Positions 25,949-33,644 of a stretch of DNA of 64,000 bases are shown one piece after another. Location of the stretch: positions 1,736,001 through 1,800,000 of the forward strand of contig CAWIMV010000001.1 of assembly GCA_963837325.1 (NCBI GenBank), given 5' to 3'. A model generated the notes under the pieces. It was given only the letters and a program-made list of their open reading frames with translations. It was not told the origin of the DNA and made no database searches. The number at the start of each line of letters is the position of its first letter. Within the stretch, counting starts at the first letter, position 1. This stretch comes from CAVQKZ01 sp963837325 (GTDB lineage: Bacteria > Actinomycetota > Actinomycetes > Mycobacteriales > Jatrophihabitantaceae). The translations under genes and the position numbers were made by a program.

Positions 25949-26785
25949 ATGGCGCAGCGTGTGACGCCACCTGTCCCGATCATGTCCCGTCACCATGCCG
26001 CCGGCGCCGACACTGCTCGCGGGCTCTTGTTCACCGTGCTCGGCGAATTGGTGCTGCCCAACGGCGGGGTCGCCTGGACCTCGGCTTTCATCGACATCCT
26101 CGGCCGGCTCGGAGTGGAGGAGAAGTCGACCCGCCAGGCCTTGATGCGCACCGCCGAGCAAGGGTGGTTGCAGTCCGAGCGGATGGGGAGGCGGACCCGA
26201 TGGCGGTTGACCGCCAGCGCCGAGCGGTTGCTGCGCGACGGCACCGAGCGCATTTACGGCTTCATCAGTCCGGCCCGCCACTGGGACGGTCGCTGGCTGC
26301 TGGTCTCGGTGCGGGTTCCTGAGTCGGATCGATCGGCGCGGCATCTGCTTCGCACCCGGTTGCGCTGGGCCGGATTCGGCAGCCCAGCGCCCGGAATGTG
26401 GATCAGCACCCACACCGACCGGGTCGCCGAGGCCGAACGGGTGCTCAGCGAAGCCGGCGTGTTCGACGACGCGCGGATCTTCCGCGGCGAACAGGTCGGC
26501 GGCGGCGCGCTGACGACGATGGTGCGCCAGGCCTGGGACCTCGACGCCATCGAAGAGAGCTACCGGCGCTTCCGAAGCGACTTCTCCTCCCCCGGTTCGG
26601 GCGACGCGCTGGCCCGGGTCGTTGACCTGGTGCACACCTGGCGGCGGTTCCCGTGGCTCGATCCGGCCCTGCCGCGTGAGCTGCTGCCGTCGGAGTGGAG
26701 CGGCCGTGCGGCGGCTCAGTTGTTCGCGCGCCGGCACGGCGAGTGGGCTGACGACGCGCGGGCGGAATGGCTGCGCTTACCATGA
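25949..26785 (+). CDS. PaaX family transcriptional regulator
   Basis: 278 residues. The N-terminal winged helix contains LGVEEKSTRQALMRTAEQGWLQSERMGRR, and the central PaaX domain has YGFISPARHWDGRWLLV and GFGSPAPGMWIS. PaaX proteins repress aromatic-acid operons and are released by an aryl-CoA ligand. Divergent placement beside boxC suggests it controls the box operon, probably responding to benzoyl-CoA. Neither candidate start (25949 or 25982) has a good ribosome site. Confidence 0.9.
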   Translation: MAQRVTPPVPIMSRHHAAGADTARGLLFTVLGELVLPNGGVAWTSAFIDILGRLGVEEKSTRQALMRTAEQGWLQSERMGRRTRWRLTASAERLLRDGTERIYGFISPARHWDGRWLLVSVRVPESDRSARHLLRTRLRWAGFGSPAPGMWISTHTDRVAEAERVLSEAGVFDDARIFRGEQVGGGALTTMVRQAWDLDAIEESYRRFRSDFSSPGSGDALARVVDLVHTWRRFPWLDPALPRELLPSEWSGRAAAQLFARRHGEWADDARAEWLRLP

Positions 26786-26844
26786 GGCGCTGCGTAAGGC
26801 AGGACGGGCGGCGCGGAGCGGCCCCCTGAATTCTGGAGGCTTCG

Positions 26845-27222
26845 GTGGCTGACGGCCCCACGTTCTTGCTCACCTCCACCGTTCTCGGCGCCCCCGATCC
26901 CGGCGCGCTGGCCGACTTCTATCGCGAGCTGCTCGGCTGGCACGAGAAGACGCGCGAGCCCGACTGGGTGACCCTGAAGAACCCCGAAGGCGGCGCCGGC
27001 CTCGCGTTCCAGGAGGAGTCGAACTTTCAGCGGCCGGCCTGGCCGGAGCGGCCCGGCGAGCAGCAGATGATGGCCCACTTCGACATCCAGGTCGACGACA
27101 TGGACGCGGCCGGGGCTCGCGCGATCTCACTCGGGGCAACGCTGGCCGACTTCCAGCCGCAGGACGGCGTCCGCGTCTACTTCGACCCAGCCGGACACCC
27201 GTTCTGCCTCTTCCTCAACTGA
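26845..27222 (+). CDS. VOC family (glyoxalase-like) protein
   Basis: 125 residues folding as two beta-alpha-beta-beta-beta modules. Its motifs are APDPGALADFYRELLGW at the front, HFDIQVDDMDAA in the middle and VRVYFDPAGHPFCLF at the end. Such single-domain actinobacterial VOC proteins are mostly uncharacterised; some bind drugs or metals. The GTG start has GGAGG six bases upstream. It may be co-transcribed with the PaaX gene 60 bp before it. Confidence 0.85.
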   Translation: MADGPTFLLTSTVLGAPDPGALADFYRELLGWHEKTREPDWVTLKNPEGGAGLAFQEESNFQRPAWPERPGEQQMMAHFDIQVDDMDAAGARAISLGATLADFQPQDGVRVYFDPAGHPFCLFLN

Positions 27223-27240
27223 TCGCCGGCGCGCCCGCCG

Positions 27241-28281
27241 TTACTTTGTCTGCTCCGGCGCGGCCACGTCGATGAGGACCTTGCCGACCGCGCCGGCCTC
27301 GACCGCGGCGTGCGCCTGGGCGGCCTCCTCGAGCGGGTAGTGGTGCAGCGGCAGCCCGGCGTCCGGGCCGACGTTGATCGCGCCGTCAAGGACCGCGGCG
27401 GCGACATCCTCGACGGCCCGCGCCTTCGCCTCGCTCGGCACGGTGTACACCATGACCAACTGGACCCGGGCATTGAGCGTCATCAAGGTCCGCAACGGCA
27501 GCGTCGCTTCGCCGCCGCCGCCGGTGGCGTAACTCGCGATCGATCCGTTGGCCGCGAGGACGTCGGCATCCAGTTTCGCGTTAGCTGCGAGCGCTACCTC
27601 GACGATCGCCTGGACACCATCGGGTGCGATCTTGCGAATCTCGGCCCCAGCATCCTGCTGGCGGTAGTCGATGACGTGGTCAGCGCCGGCCGCGGCGGCC
27701 AGGTGAGCCTTGCTCGCCGAGCTGACGGTGGCCAGCACGGTCGCGTCGGACCAGCGTGCCAGCTGGATTGCCGCGTTGCCGACGGCTCCCGCGCCACCGG
27801 CCACCAGCACCTTCCGGCCAGCCAGGGTGCCCGGGCCGAGCCGCGTGGGCAGGTGTTCGCCGACGGTAAGGCAGCGGTGCGCGGTCAAGAACGGGATGCC
27901 CAGGCTGGCGCCCAGGTCGTAGGACGCCGAGTCGGGCAGAGTCACGACCTGGCGGGCCGGGACCACAGCGAACTGTTGCGTGGTCCCCTCCGGGCGACGC
28001 CACGCCGCCTCCCACACCCAGACGCGCAAGCCGACGAGAGCCGCCTCCACCCCCGGTCCCACCGAACGAACGACACCGGCGCCGTCCTGGCCCGGCACCT
28101 GCGCAGGGTCGACCGGTTCCCCAGGTCGGCTGCCTTGACGCGACTTGAAGTCCGTCGGATTGACGCCGGAACGGTGGATCTCGACAACCACCTCCCCCGG
28201 CCCGGGTTGAGGGTCCGACCGCTGCACAACGCGCAGCACATCCGGCTCACCGGTCTGGCTGTAGGTCATCGCAGCATTCAC
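27241..28281 (-). CDS. NADPH:quinone reductase-like medium-chain oxidoreductase
   Basis: A 346-residue zinc-independent MDR protein: a GroES-like N-terminal domain (SGVNPTDFKSR, GQDGAGVV), then a Rossmann domain with VLVAGGAGAVGNAAIQLARW and DHVIDYR. No catalytic zinc cysteines are seen in the first domain, which fits the QOR/zeta-crystallin branch. It probably reduces quinones or enones with NADPH. It is convergent with the VOC gene, 18 bp apart. Confidence 0.9.
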   Translation of the reverse strand: MNAAMTYSQTGEPDVLRVVQRSDPQPGPGEVVVEIHRSGVNPTDFKSRQGSRPGEPVDPAQVPGQDGAGVVRSVGPGVEAALVGLRVWVWEAAWRRPEGTTQQFAVVPARQVVTLPDSASYDLGASLGIPFLTAHRCLTVGEHLPTRLGPGTLAGRKVLVAGGAGAVGNAAIQLARWSDATVLATVSSASKAHLAAAAGADHVIDYRQQDAGAEIRKIAPDGVQAIVEVALAANAKLDADVLAANGSIASYATGGGGEATLPLRTLMTLNARVQLVMVYTVPSEAKARAVEDVAAAVLDGAINVGPDAGLPLHHYPLEEAAQAHAAVEAGAVGKVLIDVAAPEQTK

Positions 28282-28333
28282 GCGGCCTCCTCGGCTCTCG
28301 GACGCCCGAGGTTTACCCGATTGCCTGCGCGGC

Positions 28334-28588
28334 TCAACCGGCGCGGGTCATCACCGCAGACCCATCCGAGTCGCGCTGCAGACACGGGCAGCCCGGCGCC
28401 CAGGGGAACTGGCGGGACACCTCGGAGCCGAATGCCGTCGATGACGACAGCACCGTGCGGTGCCACAGGTGCAGCAGGCGGCCGCGACCGGTGACGGTCA
28501 CGGAGGCGTGTTCGCCGACGTGCCCGGCGTACAGCTGGCATCGGCCGTAACCCTCGAGCCGACTCGCGCACCGGACGTCAGGTACCAC
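28334..28588 (-). CDS. Small Cys/His-rich protein, unknown
   Basis: 84 residues from GTG 28588. The pattern RCASRLEGYGRCQLYAGHVGEHA spaces Cys7, Cys17, His23 and His27 as in small actinobacterial zinc-ribbon-like proteins, and a CPC pair lies near residue 69. I recognise the style but no characterised family. Its start lies in the palindrome at 28588-28609, which also precedes the divergent SDR gene. Confidence 0.55.
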   Translation of the reverse strand: MVPDVRCASRLEGYGRCQLYAGHVGEHASVTVTGRGRLLHLWHRTVLSSSTAFGSEVSRQFPWAPGCPCLQRDSDGSAVMTRAG

Positions 28589-28609
28589 ACCTCGGGTGTA
28601 CCCGAGGTG
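28588..28609. promoter_or_regulatory. 22-bp palindrome between divergent genes
   Basis: Two perfect 10-bp arms, CACCTCGGGT and ACCCGAGGTG, are separated by 2 bp. It lies between the leftward Cys/His protein and the rightward SDR gene. The size and symmetry fit a dimeric repressor operator; the regulator is unknown. Confidence 0.5.
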
Positions 28610-28670
28610 AGAAGTCGGGAAACTGGCGTCGCCTCGTGAGGAACGCGGGATCGATGGGAAAGCACCCCTC

Positions 28671-29468
28671 GTGACTTTCCAGCCGCGCAGCGCCATCGTG
28701 ACCGCCTCCGACTCGGGGATCGGCCGGGCCACGGCCGTTGCACTCGCCGCAGCCGGCATGGACGTCGGCATCACGTGGCATTCCGACGAGGACGGTGCGC
28801 GACAGACCGCCGACGAGGTTCGCGGCCACGGCCGGAAGGCCGAACTCGTCCAGTTGGACACCTCTGACCTGAGCCGATGCGGCGACGCCATCGACGACCT
28901 GATCGGCCGACTGGGCGGGGTGGACGTCTTCGTCAACAACGCCGGCACCGGCGCGAGCACCCCGATGCTCGAGATGACGACTGACGACTGGCGGCACGTC
29001 GTGGCCACTGATCTCGACGGTGCCTTCGTCTGCATCCAACGCGCTGCCCGCCACATGGTGAGCGCCGGCAATGGCGGCCGGATCATCGCAGTGACCAGCG
29101 TGCACGAGCACCAGCCCCGCGTCGGATCGGCTGCTTATGACGCCGCCAAACACGGTCTCGGCGGCCTGATCAAGACCATCGCGCTGGAGTTGGGGCAATA
29201 CGGCATCACTGCGAACTGTGTCGCGCCCGGCGAAATCGCGACGCCGATGACGGGACAGGAGGACGAGGACCCGCATGGGACCCACCGCCCAGGGGTGCCG
29301 CTGGGCCGGCCGGGCGATGCCCGCGAGATCGCATCGGTGATTGCCTTCTTGAGTTCGGCCCAGTCTTCCTACGTCACCGGTGCGTCGTGGGTGGTCGACG
29401 GCGGCATGTTGCAGATGGGCCCACAGGCGGGCTCGCACCTCACCAGCGATGACTGGCGCACCCCCTGA
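28671..29468 (+). CDS. SDR family oxidoreductase
   Basis: A 265-residue classical SDR: cofactor motif TASDSGIG at 11-18, NNAG in VDVFVNNAGTG, catalytic Ser in AVTSVHEH, and Tyr-Lys in AAYDAAKHG. It ends with a C-terminal GASWVVDGGM. The first Gly of the cofactor motif is replaced (TAS instead of TGG). The substrate is unknown. The GTG start at 28671 lies about 60 bp after the palindrome. Confidence 0.88.
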   Translation: MTFQPRSAIVTASDSGIGRATAVALAAAGMDVGITWHSDEDGARQTADEVRGHGRKAELVQLDTSDLSRCGDAIDDLIGRLGGVDVFVNNAGTGASTPMLEMTTDDWRHVVATDLDGAFVCIQRAARHMVSAGNGGRIIAVTSVHEHQPRVGSAAYDAAKHGLGGLIKTIALELGQYGITANCVAPGEIATPMTGQEDEDPHGTHRPGVPLGRPGDAREIASVIAFLSSAQSSYVTGASWVVDGGMLQMGPQAGSHLTSDDWRTP

Positions 29469-30192
29469 GCCGGCCGATGGCTTGACCATCAGCACCGGCG
29501 ACCGCCCCCAAGACGCCGACGCGGAAGTCTTTCGCTCGGTGGCCGCGATCGCCCGAGCGTTGCACGTCAAGGACGCGGAACTGCGGCCTACCTTGGACGC
29601 CATCGTGTCGATGGCGGCCGCGACGACGGGCTACGACGTCGGCCTCATCCTGATGATCGGCAATCGGCTGGTTCCCCACGGGGCGAGCGGCCGGGCACCA
29701 CACCTGCTCGACCGGGCCCAGCAACGCCTCGGCTACGGGCCATGCATCGAGGCCGCCCAACAGCAGACCACCGTGTGCGTCGCTGACACTCGCGTGGAGC
29801 AGCGATGGCCGGACTTCTGCACGAAGGCGGTCGGCCTGCGGGTCCTCGGCCTGTTGTGCATCCCCCTCTGGGTACACGAGAAGCGGCTCGGGACGCTGAG
29901 CCTGTTCGCCGGACAACCCGCAGCCTTCACCGATCACGATGCGCAGGTGACGTCGCTGTTCGCGACCCTCGCCGCCTTGGCCCTCGCCGACGCTGAACGG
30001 GCCGAGCAGCTGCGCGCGGCGCTGGTCAGCCGCGACCTGATCGGCCAGGCCAAGGGCATCCTGATGCAGCGGGAGAAAATCACGGCGGACGAAGCATTCG
30101 CCCGGCTTTCGCAGGTGTCCCAGCGGCGCAACAAGAAGGTGAGCGTCATCGTGCGCCACCTCGTGGAGACCGGTCAGCTCCTCGGCGAGTGA
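29449..30192 (+). CDS. GAF-ANTAR putative antiterminator
   Basis: 247 residues. A GAF sensor (about 35-175) contains GYGPCIEAAQQ and LCIPLWVHEKRLGTLSLF. A C-terminal ANTAR domain (about 185-240) has LIGQAKGILMQREKITADEAFARLSQVSQ. ANTAR domains bind paired hairpins in nascent RNA and prevent termination. The start at 29449 overlaps the SDR gene by 20 bp, so the two are co-transcribed. The GAF pocket would give ligand or redox control; the RNA target is unknown. Confidence 0.9.
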   Translation: MTGAPPEPADGLTISTGDRPQDADAEVFRSVAAIARALHVKDAELRPTLDAIVSMAAATTGYDVGLILMIGNRLVPHGASGRAPHLLDRAQQRLGYGPCIEAAQQQTTVCVADTRVEQRWPDFCTKAVGLRVLGLLCIPLWVHEKRLGTLSLFAGQPAAFTDHDAQVTSLFATLAALALADAERAEQLRAALVSRDLIGQAKGILMQREKITADEAFARLSQVSQRRNKKVSVIVRHLVETGQLLGE

Positions 30193-30227
30193 CTAGAGGC
30201 GGCAAGACTTGTGCCCTTATTGCACTA

Positions 30228-30233
30228 TTGACA
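30228..30233 (+). promoter_or_regulatory. -35 hexamer TTGACA upstream of GH92
   Basis: A perfect -35 box; the -10 box is weak (ATGGTT at 18 bases' spacing). The DasR-like operator lies immediately downstream and would cover the core promoter. Confidence 0.35.
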
Positions 30234-30252
30234 CCCTTTGGTAGAAGGGAGA

Positions 30253-30264
30253 TGGTTTAGACCA
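30253..30264. promoter_or_regulatory. DasR-like operator (dre-like site)
   Basis: TGGTTTAGACCA matches 11 of 12 bases of the symmetric TGGTCTAGACCA recognised by the GntR regulator DasR in streptomycetes. It lies 50 bp upstream of the GH92 start, over the core promoter. Confidence 0.5.
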
Positions 30265-30313
30265 AATGACGGGCGACGGGATCGCGCCGCCCAGACCATG
30301 AGCGAGGTAGCCC

Positions 30314-33300
30314 GTGTCTTCTTCGACCGCCCGCAACCGGCTCAGCCGGCGCAGCCTGCCCACGTCGGTCGCCATCGGTGCCCTGCTACTGGCCGGCGTG
30401 GTGGTCGCCGCACCTGCGCGAGCCGCAGTGGCCTACCTCGCTGACCCGGCCGCCAGCGTGAACCCGATCATCGGCACGTCGGGTGCGGTGGACGACTTCC
30501 CCGGAGCCGACGTGCCGTTCGGCATGGTGCAGTGGAGTCCGGACACGCCCAGCCGCCCGAGCGGCGGAGGATACGAATACAACGACAAGACCGTCACCGG
30601 TTTCAGCCTCACCCACATCAGCGGTCCCGGCTGCGGCGCCGCCGGGGACATTCCGATCCTGCCCACGACGGGCGGCATCGGGGCCGCGCCCAGTGACGCC
30701 ACGCTGCCACTCGACCACGCCGCCGAGCACGCCGCGGCCGGGAACTACCGACTGGCTGCAGGCGGCATCACGACGAACCTCACGACCACCACCCGGTCGG
30801 GCATGGCGCAGTTCAGCTTCCCGGCCGGCGCGCCGGCCAACCTGCTGTTCAAGCTGTCGGGCAGCGCCAACGGCACGTCGTCCACCCACTTCCAGGTCGT
30901 CAACGACAGGGAGGTGTCCGGATGGGTCACCAGCGGGCATTTCTGCGGGGCCGATGACGTCTACAACGTGTACTTCGACATGACCTTCGACGCGCCGTTC
31001 ACGTCCAACGGCACATGGCAGGACGACACCACGATCAACCGGGGCGCAACGACGCAGAATCGGTCCGCGAGCACCAAGCCGACCGGTGGCGCGAAGTCCA
31101 CCGCACCGATGCAGCCGAAGTCCAGCAACGGCATCGTCCGGGCTCGTCCGCACATCCACAACGCCGCCGGCACCCGGGCCCCGAAGGCCGAGCCCCCGGT
31201 GAGCGGCGCGGCCGGCGCGTATTTGACGTTCGACACCGCGCAGCATCCCACCCTGCAAGCCAAGGTCGGGCTGTCCTACGTCAGTACCGCCAACGCCAAG
31301 GCCAACCGGGTGGCTGAGAATCCCGGGTGGAACTTCGACAAGGTCGTCACCGCTGCGCACACCGCCTGGAACCGACTGCTGAACAAGATCCAGATCGGCG
31401 GCGGTCCGGCGCAGCAACAGCAAGTCTTCGAGACCGCGATGTATCACGCCCTGCTGCATCCGAACGTGTACAGCGACGCCAACGGGCAATACCTCGGCTT
31501 CGACGGCCAGGTGCACAGCGCGCCGGCCGGCCGTACTGAGTACGCGAACTATTCGGGCTGGGACATCTACCGCAGTCAGGTGCAACTCGCGGCCATGGTC
31601 GCGCCCGCCGAAACGTCGGACTCGATCCGCAGCATGCTCGACCAGTACGACCAGACGGGCCAACTGCCCAAGTGGGAGCTCAACAACGGCGAGTCCTATG
31701 TGATGGTCGGCGACCCGGCCGATCCGATCATCGCCGACGCCTATGCGTTCGGTGCCCGCAACTTCGACAAGGCGCACGCGCTGCAGGCGATGCTGATGGA
31801 AGCCAACCAGCCCAACAACATCAGGCCCGGACTGGACTACTACGAGACGAAGGGATACCTACCGCTCGACGGCCAATACGGGTGCTGCAACTTCTACGGG
31901 CCGGTGTCGACCCAGCAGGAATACAACACGGCCGACCACGCCATTTCCAGTTTCGCGGCGGCGCTGGGCGATACCGAGACGGCCAACACGTTCGCGCAGC
32001 GGGCGAACAACTGGCAGAACGTCTTCAACCCCGCGTCGGGCTACCTGCAAGCCCGTTACGCCGACGGGCGGTTCGCGACCGGGTTCACGCCGAGCACGTC
32101 GACCGGCTTCGTCGAGGGCACCAGCGCGCAGTACACGCCGATGGAACCGTTCGACATCGCCGGGCTGGCCGCGGCCGACGGGGGCCGGGCGAACTGGATC
32201 GCCAAGCTCGACGCGCTCACGGCCAAGATCAAGAATCCCGGCCCGTTGAACGCGGATTTCGGCAACGAACCGAGCGTCGAGATTCCGTGGGAGTACGACT
32301 ACGTCGGCGCGCCGTACAAGACCCAAGCCGTGGTTCGCAGCATCCAACAACAGATTTTCACCGCGACGCCGGCCGGCATCGCCGGCAACGACGACCTGGG
32401 TGCGATGAGTTCCTGGTACGTCTTCTCCGCCCTCGGGTTCTACCCGGAGACTCCCGGGACGGCGGATCTCGCGCTCGGCAGCGCAGTGTTCCCGAAGGCG
32501 GCGGTGCACCTTCCCTCCGGCAACACGCTCACCATCAGCGCTCCGGCCGCGTCGGCCACGAATCCCTACATCACGTCGATGACCGTCGACGGAGCCAGCT
32601 GGGCGCACGCGTACCTTCCACCGAGCGTGGTCACCAAGGGCGTCGCGATCACCGAGAACCTGAGCAGCGCTCCCAACACCGATTGGGCCACCGCGGCGAA
32701 GGACGCACCGCCGTCGGATACGCGTGGGCTGGCATCCGCGCTCGGGTTCGTCGGTGGGAACGGGTCCGCGGTCATCGCCCCGGGCGCGACGGGGACCCTC
32801 ACGGTTGGCGCTCGGAACCTGCAGAGCACGGCCCAGAACGTGACCTGGTCGATCACGGCCACCGCCGGGCTGGCGGTGTCGCCCAACGGCGGCACGCTGC
32901 GCCTAGCGCCCAGCGGCGATGCCACCCATGACGTCACCATCACCGCGCCCGCGTCCGAAGGGCGCTACACGGTGACGATCAACTATCGATCCGGCACGGG
33001 CGCGGCGATGCCCTCGGTGGCGACCGAAGTCGACGTCGCCGGCCCGGGCGAACTGTGGCCGTACTACAACAACGCCGGCATCGCCTCTGACGGCGCGGCC
33101 GGGGTGTCGAACTTCGACGGTGACGGCTGGGCCTACTCGGCCCAACAACTGGCGGCGGCCGGCTTCGCGCCTGGATCCACGAACACCGTGCACGGCATCG
33201 CGTTCACGATGCCCGATACCTCGCCCGGGGACCTCGACAACATTGAGACCGGCGGCCAGACGGTTCCCGTCGCCGCGACATCGGTGGCCCGCATCGGGTT

Positions 33301-33622
33301 CATCGGCAGCGCGACCAATGCCTCGCCCGGATCGGCGATCGACGTCACGGTGCACTTCTCCGACAGGACGACGCAGAGCGTGCACGTCGGCTTGACGGAC
33401 TGGACGCTCGGGGGCGGCGCACAACCAACACCGTCATACGGGAACACCATTGCCGCCACCACCGACTACCGCGACACGAGTGGAGGCGGCCGACAGCAGA
33501 TCAAGACCTACCTGTTCGAGGCTGACGCGCCGCTCAGCGGCAACAAGACGGTGACCGGCGTCACGGTGCCGGCTGCCGCGAACGACGGGCAGTTCCACGT
33601 ATTCGCGATCGGCACGGCCTGA
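30314..33622 (+). CDS. Secreted GH92 alpha-mannosidase
   Basis: 1102 residues with a signal peptide (VAIGALLLAGVVVAAPARA). GH92 N-terminal domain motifs include GTSGAVDDFPGADVPFGMV and SLTHISGPGCGAAGD. The catalytic domain (about 340-770) holds YSGWDIYRSQ, YYETKGYLPLDG, EGTSAQYTPMEP and GNDDLGAMSSWYVFSALGFYP. The C-terminal third carries a NEW3-like segment and a beta domain common in GH92 enzymes. These are calcium-dependent exo-alpha-mannosidases acting on N-glycans or mannans. The GTG start follows GAGG. With the GH27 enzyme it points to extracellular glycan use. Confidence 0.92.
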   Translation: MSSSTARNRLSRRSLPTSVAIGALLLAGVVVAAPARAAVAYLADPAASVNPIIGTSGAVDDFPGADVPFGMVQWSPDTPSRPSGGGYEYNDKTVTGFSLTHISGPGCGAAGDIPILPTTGGIGAAPSDATLPLDHAAEHAAAGNYRLAAGGITTNLTTTTRSGMAQFSFPAGAPANLLFKLSGSANGTSSTHFQVVNDREVSGWVTSGHFCGADDVYNVYFDMTFDAPFTSNGTWQDDTTINRGATTQNRSASTKPTGGAKSTAPMQPKSSNGIVRARPHIHNAAGTRAPKAEPPVSGAAGAYLTFDTAQHPTLQAKVGLSYVSTANAKANRVAENPGWNFDKVVTAAHTAWNRLLNKIQIGGGPAQQQQVFETAMYHALLHPNVYSDANGQYLGFDGQVHSAPAGRTEYANYSGWDIYRSQVQLAAMVAPAETSDSIRSMLDQYDQTGQLPKWELNNGESYVMVGDPADPIIADAYAFGARNFDKAHALQAMLMEANQPNNIRPGLDYYETKGYLPLDGQYGCCNFYGPVSTQQEYNTADHAISSFAAALGDTETANTFAQRANNWQNVFNPASGYLQARYADGRFATGFTPSTSTGFVEGTSAQYTPMEPFDIAGLAAADGGRANWIAKLDALTAKIKNPGPLNADFGNEPSVEIPWEYDYVGAPYKTQAVVRSIQQQIFTATPAGIAGNDDLGAMSSWYVFSALGFYPETPGTADLALGSAVFPKAAVHLPSGNTLTISAPAASATNPYITSMTVDGASWAHAYLPPSVVTKGVAITENLSSAPNTDWATAAKDAPPSDTRGLASALGFVGGNGSAVIAPGATGTLTVGARNLQSTAQNVTWSITATAGLAVSPNGGTLRLAPSGDATHDVTITAPASEGRYTVTINYRSGTGAAMPSVATEVDVAGPGELWPYYNNAGIASDGAAGVSNFDGDGWAYSAQQLAAAGFAPGSTNTVHGIAFTMPDTSPGDLDNIETGGQTVPVAATSVARIGFIGSATNASPGSAIDVTVHFSDRTTQSVHVGLTDWTLGGGAQPTPSYGNTIAATTDYRDTSGGGRQQIKTYLFEADAPLSGNKTVTGVTVPAAANDGQFHVFAIGTA

Positions 33623-33644
33623 CGACGCGCGACGGAACGCCGGC

